Numbered from the stretch's first letter, positions 1 to 6,299 are shown. The stretch is DNA of 6,299 nt from Bacteroidales bacterium (GCA_028701815.1 JAQVPY010000130.1:1-6299); one strand, 5' to 3'. Made by a program: numbers and translations. The notes: a model not told the origin generated them from the sequence alone.

Positions 1-1
1 A

Positions 2-259
2 GAAGAGGAGGACAATGGGATAAACATTTATCCTAATCCTACAGATGGTGAGTTGACGATAGAGATAAGCGATTACAGGGGTGAGGTACAGGTGAGCGTA
101 ATAGATAACAGCGGCAAACTTTGTGCCATATTATCGAAGCTATTGACAAAATCTGAGAGAAAAATATTCTTAGACTTAGAAAGTTATCCTGCCGGAGTAT
201 ATTTTATCGTTGTCAAAAAGCAGGGGACATTTTATACAGAGAAGGTTGTGATACGGTAA
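2..259 (+). CDS. C-terminal end of a T9SS-sorted secreted protein (5' truncated)
   Basis: Only the last 85 codons are in the window; the gene continues beyond the left edge, so the catalytic or binding part is unknown. The visible part reads as a type A C-terminal sorting domain of the Bacteroidetes type IX secretion system. It has a YPNPTDG motif at fragment residues 10-16, then alternating beta-strand-like segments, an IDNSGK turn (34-39) matching the usual 'D..G+' motif, and a late PAGVYFI block (63-69) followed by a basic end, KVVIR. In this family the domain directs export across the outer membrane and is normally cleaved or attached to the surface. The TTG at 53 is not the start, because the frame is open upstream to the window edge and the motif begins before it. 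Ile codons are mostly ATA (7 of 9), unlike hldD at the other end of the window. The sorting-domain call is confident; the identity of the protein cannot be inferred. Confidence 0.88.
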   Translation, partial: EEEDNGINIYPNPTDGELTIEISDYRGEVQVSVIDNSGKLCAILSKLLTKSERKIFLDLESYPAGVYFIVVKKQGTFYTEKVVIR

Positions 260-373
260 AGGCAGGGCTCTTTCACAAGATATAGTTATTATTCATTTCA
301 AAAAAATTTCCAATATTATCATTGAAATAAAACTTTATTGTATTTTCGCAGTAATAATATAAATTATCGACTT
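260..373 (+). promoter_or_regulatory. AT-rich spacer with a weak candidate promoter for the nagB-tilS unit
   Basis: This 114-bp spacer separates the secreted-protein gene from the NagB/PIG-L gene. TATTTTCG at 341-348 matches the Bacteroidetes -7 consensus TAnnTTTG at all but one fixed position. An ATTG at 321-324 could act as the -33 element, but its 16-bp spacing is shorter than the usual 19-21. Short inverted repeats are present: ATTTCA (295-300) with TGAAAT (323-328), and ATATTAT (313-319) with ATAATAT (354-360). They are AT-only or weak and may be chance. I see no GC-rich terminator stem. No Shine-Dalgarno sequence precedes the ATG at 374, as expected in this phylum. Low confidence in any exact site. 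Confidence 0.2.
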
Positions 374-2281
374 ATGGCAGAAAATTATAATCCTATTGAA
401 AGGATACCTGTAACTGTTTATAAAGACAAGTTAACTGCTTCTAAAGCAGTCGCTGAAGAAATTGCAAGTCTTATCCGTAGAAGAGCCGCCGAAAGCAAGA
501 AAGCTGTATTAGGGCTGGCTACCGGTTCATCTCCTATCAAAGTGTATGACGAGCTCATACGTCTTCACAGAGAAGAGGGTTTGAGTTTTAAAAATGTTAT
601 AACCTTCAATCTCGACGAATATTACCCCATGCAACCTGACGACCGCGAAAGCTACGTCTATTTTATGAACACCCATCTCTTCAACCATGTAGACATCGAC
701 AAGAAAAATGTTCACATTCCCTGTGGCACACTCGAGGAAGGTGAGATAGAAAAGTTCTGCGATGACTATGAAAACGCCATAGAAGACGCCGGCGGCATTG
801 ACTTGCAGCTCCTCGGCATTGGCAGAACGGGTCATATAGGCTTTAATGAACCCGGGAGCCAGATATTTTCGAGAACACGTGAGATAACGCTTAATACCAT
901 TACCAAAACCGACGCGGCTCCGGCGTTTAACGGGATAGAAAACGTTCCGTCAAAGGCGCTTACCATGGGTATAGGGACTATCATGCAGGCTCGCAGAATA
1001 GTTCTTCTTGCCTGGGGCGATAACAAAGCCGAAATTATTAAAGAAACCGTTGAAGGAGCGATCAGAGAATATGTTCCTGCAACATTTCTGCAAAGACATC
1101 ATAATGTAGAATTTGTTATTGACGAGCAAGCAGCATCGCAACTGTCGAGAACGGTATTTCCATGGCTTTTCAGAGACTGTCAGTGGAACAACCGACTTAT
1201 TCGTAAGGCAGTAGTTTGGCTCTGCAATAAAGTTGATAAATCCATATTAAAGCTTACCGACCGCGATTATATCGACAACGGCATGAGCAGATTATTGCAA
1301 CTGTTTACCTCATCATACGATCTTAATATCAAGATGTTTAATGAGTTGCAGCACACCATCACCGGTTGGCCAGGTGGTAAGCCCAATGCGGACGATTCAC
1401 AGCGACCTGAAAGGGCTGTACCTTATCCTAAGCGTGTCATTGTTTTCAGTCCTCACCCCGACGACGACGTAATTTCCATGGGTGGTACCCTCGCCCGTTT
1501 AGTCACCCAGGGACACGATGTCCATGTCGCCTACCAGACTTCCGGCAGTATTGCCGTCTTCGATGATGACGTCATCAAATATATGGATTTTATGGAAAAC
1601 TCCGCCGAAGAGCTTGACATTTCTAACAAGGCCCTCGATATTATACACGAAGTAAGAGAAGACATAAAAAACAAAAGATCAGGAGAAATAGACTCTAAAG
1701 CCGTAAGTCATCTTAAAGGGATGATACGTAAAAGCGAAGCTACTGCCGCATGTCGATTTATTGGTGTAAAAGACGAAAACATTCACTTTCTGCAGATGCC
1801 GTTCTACGAGTCGGGTAAAGAAGAAAAGAACGATTTGACTGACACCGACATCAACCTGATTAAATGTCTTTTACAAGAGGTCAGACCTCATCAGATTTAT
1901 GCCGCCGGAGACTTAAGCGACCCGCATGGAACACATAAAATATGCTTTGACGCTATTCTTGCTGCTCTCCGTCAGCTTAAAGATGAGCCATGGCTCAAAG
2001 ATTGTTATATGTGGCTGTACCGCGGTGCCTGGCAGGAATGGAATCTCGACGAAGTAGACATGGCAGTTCCTCTAAGTCCCGACGAAGTAATAGTCAAAAG
2101 AAAAGCTATCTTCAAACATCAGACACAAAAAGATGAGATGCCGTTCCCCGGCGCCGACAGAAGGGAGTTCTGGCAGCGCGCAGAAGCCAGAAATCATGCT
2201 ACTGCCGTCTTGTACGACAAAATCGGATTAGCCGACTATCAGGCTATCGAACTGTTTGTTAAATATGACCCCCTGAAATAA
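374..2281 (+). CDS. nagB: NagB-like glucosamine-6-phosphate deaminase fused to a PIG-L/LmbE deacetylase-like domain
   Basis: This is a 635-residue cytoplasmic two-domain protein. The N-terminal domain (about 10-265) is NagB-like: substrate loop ATGSSP at 49-54, FNLDEYYPM at 78-86 with Asp81 matching E. coli catalytic Asp72, GIGRTGHIGFNEP at 148-160 with His154 and Glu159 matching His143 and Glu148, and SRTR at 166-169. Canonical NagB converts glucosamine-6-phosphate to fructose-6-phosphate plus ammonia. Two departures stand out: Asp141 is Thr152 and allosteric Lys160 is Ile171. A linker (about 266-350), including GWPGGKPNADD, leads to the PIG-L domain (about 353-630). This has HPDDD at 361-365 and DPHGTH at 516-521, giving the His/Asp/His zinc set and catalytic Asp of this deacetylase family. 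The architecture is recurrent in Bacteroidetes, as far as I recall. I chose the ATG at 374 over the in-frame TTG at 338, which adds only 12 unlikely residues. The stop abuts the tilS start. The family is certain; the actual reaction is not. Confidence 0.93.
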   Translation: MAENYNPIERIPVTVYKDKLTASKAVAEEIASLIRRRAAESKKAVLGLATGSSPIKVYDELIRLHREEGLSFKNVITFNLDEYYPMQPDDRESYVYFMNTHLFNHVDIDKKNVHIPCGTLEEGEIEKFCDDYENAIEDAGGIDLQLLGIGRTGHIGFNEPGSQIFSRTREITLNTITKTDAAPAFNGIENVPSKALTMGIGTIMQARRIVLLAWGDNKAEIIKETVEGAIREYVPATFLQRHHNVEFVIDEQAASQLSRTVFPWLFRDCQWNNRLIRKAVVWLCNKVDKSILKLTDRDYIDNGMSRLLQLFTSSYDLNIKMFNELQHTITGWPGGKPNADDSQRPERAVPYPKRVIVFSPHPDDDVISMGGTLARLVTQGHDVHVAYQTSGSIAVFDDDVIKYMDFMENSAEELDISNKALDIIHEVREDIKNKRSGEIDSKAVSHLKGMIRKSEATAACRFIGVKDENIHFLQMPFYESGKEEKNDLTDTDINLIKCLLQEVRPHQIYAAGDLSDPHGTHKICFDAILAALRQLKDEPWLKDCYMWLYRGAWQEWNLDEVDMAVPLSPDEVIVKRKAIFKHQTQKDEMPFPGADRREFWQRAEARNHATAVLYDKIGLADYQAIELFVKYDPLK

Positions 2282-3586
2282 ATGCTCGAAAGATTCATCT
2301 CCTTTGCTTCCTCTCACTCCCTTCTTAATAAAGAAGATAAGATTTTGCTGTCGGTTAGCGGTGGCATTGACTCAGTAGCATTGTGCAAACTCTTTAAAAA
2401 AGCAGAGATCCCTTTCGACGTAGTACATTGCAACTACCACCTTCGCGGAGAAGAATCAAACAGAGACGAGGCGTTCGTAACAAATCTGTGTAAAGAGTGG
2501 GATATTAAGCTGCATATTGTTCATTTTGACACTAATGATGTCGCTGTTTCTGAAAGACTGTCAATAGAAACGGCTGCACGGAATCTCCGTTACGACTATT
2601 ATCAGAAGCTTTATGAACAATACGGATACAATAAGATTGCTACCGCCCACCATCTTAACGACCAGGCGGAGACATTCTTCGTAAATCTGCTGAGAACTAC
2701 CGGAATAAATGGTATCTGCGGAATCCCGCTCTGCCGCCCGCTGTCGTATTCCAACAGCAACTGCAAAATCATCCGCCCTCTGATGTTCGCAAGCAGAAAG
2801 GATATTGTCGAATATACTAAAGACCTTTCTTTTGTCTTCGACTCTACCAATTCTTCTGACGATTATCTGAGAAACCGCATCAGACATCACGTCATCCCCG
2901 AACTCGAAGCTATTAGAAACAATTTTCCCGAAACGCTTCAAAAATCGATGACACAATTCGGATATACCCGCGACTTCGCTACCAGGGTCATAAAAGACTT
3001 CTTCCAGCAGGAACAATCAACCGGCGGAACCATTATTCCGGTGCCCCGCAATTACTCGGAGACTGAATTATGCGGATATCTGTATTTCGCGTTGTATGAA
3101 TTCGGCTTCAATCTCACTCAGATACAAGACATTGCAAAATCAGCCGCCTCTTCAGGAGCCTTGTTTTTCAGTAAAGCTAACATGCTTCTCGTAGACAGAC
3201 AAAAGTTGATAGTAAGGCCTGTCGTCCAAACAAACGACGAAGAGATTGCCCCCAAACTCTCTTTTACAGTACTTCATAGAAAAAAGACTGATATTATCCC
3301 CAACGACCCGAACGTCGCCTGGCTCGATTACGACAAACTCGTCTTCCCTCTTTCTGTAACAAAAAAAGGCGACGGCGACTATTTTTTTCCACTCGGAATG
3401 ACTAAAAAGAAAAAACTTAGCGACTTCTTTATAGATATGAAATTTGACCAATTCACAAAAAGTATTACCTTTGTTCTTCGTTCAGGAAATGGAGACATCG
3501 CCTGGATTGTCGGTCATAGAATTGATGATCGCTATAAAATTGACAACCAAACCGTTAATATATTAGAGGTTCGATTGGATAAATAA
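2282..3586 (+). CDS. tilS: tRNA(Ile)-lysidine synthetase TilS
   Basis: TilS uses ATP and lysine to convert the wobble cytidine (C34) of the CAU-anticodon isoleucine tRNA to lysidine, switching it from Met to Ile identity and letting it read AUA. It is a cytoplasmic enzyme and generally essential. The 434-residue length is close to E. coli TilS (about 430). The N-terminal PP-loop ATPase motif SVSGGIDS lies at 24-31, followed by HCNYHLRGEES (49-59) and TAHHLNDQAET (121-131). LRNRIRHHVIPEL (196-208) marks the tRNA-binding part. The C-terminal TilS domain shows GDYFFPLGM (365-373), KKLSDFFID (377-385) and IAWIVGHRIDDRYKI (406-420), so the protein is complete. The ATG immediately follows the TAA of the upstream gene, suggesting one mRNA and coupled translation. 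Near the C-terminal domain the gene holds an A7 run (3361-3367) and a T7 run (3382-3388), but the frame stays open through both. Confidence 0.97.
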   Translation: MLERFISFASSHSLLNKEDKILLSVSGGIDSVALCKLFKKAEIPFDVVHCNYHLRGEESNRDEAFVTNLCKEWDIKLHIVHFDTNDVAVSERLSIETAARNLRYDYYQKLYEQYGYNKIATAHHLNDQAETFFVNLLRTTGINGICGIPLCRPLSYSNSNCKIIRPLMFASRKDIVEYTKDLSFVFDSTNSSDDYLRNRIRHHVIPELEAIRNNFPETLQKSMTQFGYTRDFATRVIKDFFQQEQSTGGTIIPVPRNYSETELCGYLYFALYEFGFNLTQIQDIAKSAASSGALFFSKANMLLVDRQKLIVRPVVQTNDEEIAPKLSFTVLHRKKTDIIPNDPNVAWLDYDKLVFPLSVTKKGDGDYFFPLGMTKKKKLSDFFIDMKFDQFTKSITFVLRSGNGDIAWIVGHRIDDRYKIDNQTVNILEVRLDK

Positions 3587-3686
3587 TTGGCTCTTATTTT
3601 TTTTGTGACAAAAACTTTTAAAAAAGTACTTTTTAACCTTAAAAAAAGTCTTTTGCGTTGTTAAACTTTGTTAATTAAAAATTTTT
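3587..3686 (+). promoter_or_regulatory. AT-rich tilS-dsbD spacer, candidate promoter for dsbD-hldD
   Basis: This 100-bp gap is nearly all A and T, unlike the flanking genes. It opens with a T8 run (3597-3604) and carries alternating A-tracts and T-tracts. TTTG at 3602-3605 lies 21 bp before TACTTTTT (3627-3634), which differs from the Bacteroidetes -7 consensus TAnnTTTG only at the last base. This is the best promoter candidate I can find for dsbD and would leave a leader of about 45 bases. No GC-rich hairpin is present, so termination of tilS here is uncertain. No Shine-Dalgarno sequence precedes the ATG at 3687. That this gap holds a promoter is plausible; the exact site is weakly supported. 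Confidence 0.3.
3621..3634. repeat. Perfect 14-bp palindrome in the dsbD upstream region
   Basis: AAAAAGTACTTTTT is its own reverse complement. It overlaps a leftward inverted repeat, ACTTTT (3614-3619) with AAAAGT (3622-3627), and a rightward imperfect one, ACTTTTTAA (3628-3636) with TTAAAAAAAGT (3639-3649) around a CC centre. It also covers the candidate -7 element at 3627-3634. It could be a repressor or activator site, a weak hairpin at the end of the tilS transcript, or low-complexity sequence arising by chance. Confidence 0.4.
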
Positions 3687-5699
3687 ATGAATTTGAAGAA
3701 ATTTTTATCGGTTTTCGTTTTTTCATTAACTTGCTTTTTTGCCGTAGCGCAGATACAGGAGCCCGTTAAATGGGCTTTCAGCTCCGAAAAGGTTAGTGAC
3801 ACAGAATACAACATAATCCTTAAGGCAACAATTGATGCAGGGTGGCATGTTTATTCTCAAAATATCCCGGATGATGGCATGGGTCCAATCCCTACATCAT
3901 TCTCTTTTGAAGAATCCAAAGACTTTGAGCTTGTAGGAATAACTATAGAACCGACACCTGAAGAAGAATACGACCCGAATTTTGAGATGACCTTGAAATA
4001 TTTTTCCGGCGAAGCCGTATTTATTCAACCCATAAAAATTTTAAACGGGAAAAGCGTTGCCGTTAAAGGAAGTCTCGAATTTATGGCATGTGATGACACG
4101 CAATGTTTAGCTCCGGCAACGGAAGACTTCGAGGTACTTGTCATTGGGGAGGCGGAAGATGAAGAAACCGTCACCGCTGCAGCTGATAAAACCGACAGCC
4201 CCAAAAAGAAATCCTCCCTCTGGAAGATATTCTGGTTAGGAGTCGCCGGCGGGCTTATTGCCTTGGTCACACCTTGTATTTGGCCTATGATTCCTATGAC
4301 TATCAGCTTTTTCCTCAAATCAGCGGAGAAAAAAGGTAAAGGTATCAGAAATGCTATTTACTACGGTTTATCAATCATTATCATTTATGTCGCCTTAGGT
4401 CTCGGCATAACGCTGATTTTCGGCGCCGATGCTCTTAATGCCCTTGCCACAAACCCGTGGTTTAACGTAATCTTCTTCCTGATTCTTGTACTTTTTGCCG
4501 CATCGTTCCTCGGCGCCTTTGAACTGACTCTCCCTTCCAAATGGGTCAACAAAATGGATGCTAACGCCGACAAGAAAAAGGGCTTTTTAGGAATTTTCTT
4601 CATGGCTTTTACACTTGTTCTCGTTTCATTCTCCTGTACCGGTCCTATCATAGGAACCTTACTTGTTGAAGCTGTCGTCAGCGGCGTTATGGCACCGTTG
4701 GTAGGTATGGTCGGATTCTCTTTTGCCCTCGCATTACCATTTACACTCTTCGCCATATTCCCGTCATGGCTCAGCAATATGCCTAAATCCGGCGGCTGGA
4801 TGAATTCCGTAAAGGTTGTACTCGGATTTCTCGAACTCGCGCTGGCTCTTAAATTTTTGTCCATTGCAGACCTTACAATGCACTGGGGTATCCTTGACCG
4901 CGAAACCTTCCTCGTGCTCTGGATTGTTATCTTCGCAATGCTCGGCTTCTATCTCCTCGGCAAGATGAAATTCAAAAATGACAGCGACGTTCCGTATATC
5001 TCAACATTCCGCCTGTTTTTAGCTCTCATTTCTTTAGCCTTCGCCCTGTATATGGTACCGGGTCTCTGGGGCGCACCGTTGAAAGCCATTTCAGCTTTCT
5101 CACCACCTATGCATACTCAGGATTTTGACTTGAATAAAATTATCCGCGAAAATTCGCAGACAAATGTTGTCTCCTCTAATGAAATAAATTCCGGCACCGC
5201 CACAGAGCCTTCTATCTGCTCCGAACACCCGAAATATAGCGACTTCCTTCATATCCCCGACGGATTGAAAGGCTATTTTGACTATGACGAAGGTCTCGAA
5301 TGTGCCCGCGCTCTGAATAAACCCGTATTTATAGACTTCACCGGTCACGGCTGCGTTAACTGTCGTAATATGGAGGTTGCAGTATGGATCGACCCTGAAG
5401 TTCGCAGACTCCTCGAAGAAGAATACGTAATTATTGAACTCTTCGTCGACGACAAAACCCCTCTCAACCCCGATGATGTACTCGAAGTGGAAGTAAAAGG
5501 CAAAACAAAAACCCTGAAAACTATTGGCAGTAAATGGAGCCACTATCAGGCAACCAAATTCGGCTCTAACGCTCAACCGTATTATATCCTGCTCGATAAT
5601 AACGAACAACTGCTCGCCGATCCGTATGTCTATGACACCGACCCGCAAAAATTTATCGAGTTCCTTAAAAAAGGATTAGAAGAATTTAAAAACCGATAA
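3687..5699 (+). CDS. dsbD: Thiol:disulfide interchange protein DsbD (inner-membrane reductant transporter)
   Basis: DsbD carries electrons from cytoplasmic thioredoxin across the inner membrane to periplasmic proteins such as disulfide isomerases and cytochrome c maturation factors. This 670-residue protein starts with a signal peptide (1-21, probable cleavage after AVA). The periplasmic alpha (DsbC-like) domain covers about 22-155, with the redox pair Cys135/Cys140 in CDDTQC. Then come about eight membrane segments (roughly 182-210, 222-246, 258-279, 299-325, 330-358, 375-393, 405-424, 441-461) with Cys197 in TPCIWPMIP and Cys317 in SFSCTGP. A linker (about 470-530) leads to the periplasmic thioredoxin-like gamma domain, with CVNC at 556-559 and a cis-proline-like AQPYY at 629-633. 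All three cysteine pairs are present, so it should be functional. Extra cysteines lie at 511 and 539, in and just before the gamma domain. The start codon places the signal peptide exactly. hldD follows after 4 bp. Confidence 0.95.
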   Translation: MNLKKFLSVFVFSLTCFFAVAQIQEPVKWAFSSEKVSDTEYNIILKATIDAGWHVYSQNIPDDGMGPIPTSFSFEESKDFELVGITIEPTPEEEYDPNFEMTLKYFSGEAVFIQPIKILNGKSVAVKGSLEFMACDDTQCLAPATEDFEVLVIGEAEDEETVTAAADKTDSPKKKSSLWKIFWLGVAGGLIALVTPCIWPMIPMTISFFLKSAEKKGKGIRNAIYYGLSIIIIYVALGLGITLIFGADALNALATNPWFNVIFFLILVLFAASFLGAFELTLPSKWVNKMDANADKKKGFLGIFFMAFTLVLVSFSCTGPIIGTLLVEAVVSGVMAPLVGMVGFSFALALPFTLFAIFPSWLSNMPKSGGWMNSVKVVLGFLELALALKFLSIADLTMHWGILDRETFLVLWIVIFAMLGFYLLGKMKFKNDSDVPYISTFRLFLALISLAFALYMVPGLWGAPLKAISAFSPPMHTQDFDLNKIIRENSQTNVVSSNEINSGTATEPSICSEHPKYSDFLHIPDGLKGYFDYDEGLECARALNKPVFIDFTGHGCVNCRNMEVAVWIDPEVRRLLEEEYVIIELFVDDKTPLNPDDVLEVEVKGKTKTLKTIGSKWSHYQATKFGSNAQPYYILLDNNEQLLADPYVYDTDPQKFIEFLKKGLEEFKNR

Positions 5700-5703
5700 C
5701 CCG

Positions 5704-6299
5704 ATGATTGTCGTTACCGGTGCCTTTGGATTTATTGGAAGCTGTTTGATTCACAAATTGTGCAGTCAAACCCTCTATAATATCGTCGCCGTCGATGTAC
5801 TTAACGACCCGATAAAATTAAAAAATGTCTCCGGTTGCCCTTTCTATCCTATCGCTATAGATAACCTGTTCTCGTGGCTCGACGAAAACCATGAAAACGT
5901 TAAATGTGTTGTCCACCTTGGAGCTAATTCCGATACAACCGAATTTAATCGCTCCCTCCTTAATAAAGTAAATACTGACTATACCAAGTCCGTATGGGAG
6001 AAATGCTCACAATACGCAATACCGCTTATTTATGCCTCTTCTGCTGCCACTTATGGCAAAGGAGTTAATGGTTACGACGATGATGTCAACCTCATCCCGG
6101 AACTGCAACCACTGAACCCCTACGGCGAGTCCAAACAGGATTTCGACAAATGGGCAATCCAACAAACAGAAACCCCTCCTGCATGGTACGGTCTCAAATT
6201 CTTTAATGTCTACGGTCCTTATGAATGTCATAAGGTGAGAATGGCCTCCGTCGTCTATCACGCCTATAACGAGATTAAGGCCACAGGCAAAATGAAACC
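5704..6299 (+). CDS. hldD: ADP-glycero-manno-heptose 6-epimerase HldD (3' truncated by window end)
   Basis: The frame is open from the ATG at 5704 to the right edge, giving 198 residues of a family usually just over 300 long. HldD, an NAD(P)-dependent short-chain dehydrogenase-type enzyme, converts ADP-D-glycero-D-manno-heptose to the L-glycero form, the last step in making the heptose donor for the LPS inner core. The Rossmann motif TGAFGFIG is at 5-12, with an acidic residue (Asp31) after beta-strand 2. NSDTTEFN (75-82), YASSAATYG (110-118), NPYGESK (138-144) with Tyr140 and Lys144, and FNVYGP (167-172) follow. HKVRMASV (176-183) contains Lys177, matching E. coli Lys178, the proposed second catalytic base beside Tyr140. 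The start lies 4 bp after the dsbD stop, so it is probably co-transcribed with dsbD. A UDP-sugar epimerase is the main alternative, but the SSAATYG and HK..MASV blocks favour HldD. The missing third of the protein cannot be judged. Confidence 0.92.
   Translation, partial: MIVVTGAFGFIGSCLIHKLCSQTLYNIVAVDVLNDPIKLKNVSGCPFYPIAIDNLFSWLDENHENVKCVVHLGANSDTTEFNRSLLNKVNTDYTKSVWEKCSQYAIPLIYASSAATYGKGVNGYDDDVNLIPELQPLNPYGESKQDFDKWAIQQTETPPAWYGLKFFNVYGPYECHKVRMASVVYHAYNEIKATGKMK

Noticed and set aside
295..328. Inverted repeat ATTTCA/TGAAAT as a terminator of the secreted-protein gene
   Set aside because: The arms are 6 bp, AT-rich, with a 22-base loop and no following T run; it could easily be chance.
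338..373. TTG start that would extend the NagB/PIG-L protein by 12 residues
   Set aside because: The extension is low-complexity, overlaps the candidate promoter, and the ATG at 374 gives a natural NagB N-terminus.
2561..3016. 151-codon open frame on the - strand within tilS
   Set aside because: It is antisense to conserved TilS motifs and has no recognisable domain or own spacing signals.
3591..3604. T8 run after tilS as a rho-independent terminator
   Set aside because: No GC-containing stem precedes the T run; only a few bases of AGAG/CTCT could pair, so a classical terminator is not supported.
4385..4864. 159-codon open frame on the - strand within dsbD
   Set aside because: It is antisense to the membrane segments of dsbD; its Ser/Pro/Thr/Ala-rich product with no motif is a shadow of hydrophobic codons.
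5100..5648. 182-codon open frame on the - strand within dsbD
   Set aside because: It lies fully antisense to the linker and thioredoxin domain of a well-supported gene, and the protein shows no family motif; codon bias of the sense gene explains it.
6007..6261. 84-codon open frame on the - strand at the right edge
   Set aside because: It is antisense to conserved HldD motifs (SSAATYG, NPYGESK, HK..MASV), so the + strand frame is the real gene.

Overview
This 6.3-kb window looks like chromosomal DNA of a Bacteroidetes bacterium, probably of the Bacteroidales type. The evidence is the C-terminal sorting domain of a type IX secretion (T9SS) cargo protein at the left edge, a NagB/PIG-L fusion of the kind known from Bacteroidetes, the absence of Shine-Dalgarno sequences before any start codon, and AT-rich spacers. 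The assignment to phylum is fairly secure; anything finer is a guess. All recognisable genes are on the + strand and coding density is high.

Layout: (1) 2-259, the last 85 codons of a secreted, T9SS-sorted protein. (2) 260-373, an AT-rich spacer. (3) 374-2281, a 635-residue fusion of a glucosamine-6-phosphate deaminase-like (NagB) domain with a PIG-L/LmbE deacetylase-like domain. (4) 2282-3586, tilS, tRNA(Ile)-lysidine synthetase, whose ATG follows the previous stop codon with no gap. (5) 3587-3686, a very AT-rich 100-bp spacer with a perfect 14-bp palindrome and overlapping inverted repeats. (6) 3687-5699, dsbD, the inner-membrane thiol:disulfide reductant transporter, with all six redox cysteines. 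(7) 5704 to the right edge, the first 198 codons of hldD, ADP-glycero-manno-heptose 6-epimerase, starting 4 bp after dsbD.

The packing suggests two transcription units, nagB-PIG-L/tilS and dsbD/hldD, each possibly starting in the AT-rich spacer ahead of it. The genes serve amino-sugar metabolism (or a reaction derived from it), tRNA decoding, delivery of electrons to the periplasm, and LPS inner-core precursor synthesis. These are mostly housekeeping or envelope functions and do not form one obvious pathway.

I see no RNA gene, CRISPR array, insertion sequence or phage element, and no clearly new system. The most interesting item is the fusion protein: its NagB half lacks the aspartate matching E. 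coli NagB Asp141 (Thr here) and the lysine matching allosteric Lys160, while its PIG-L half keeps the expected metal and catalytic residues. Its true reaction may therefore differ from the name it would receive automatically.
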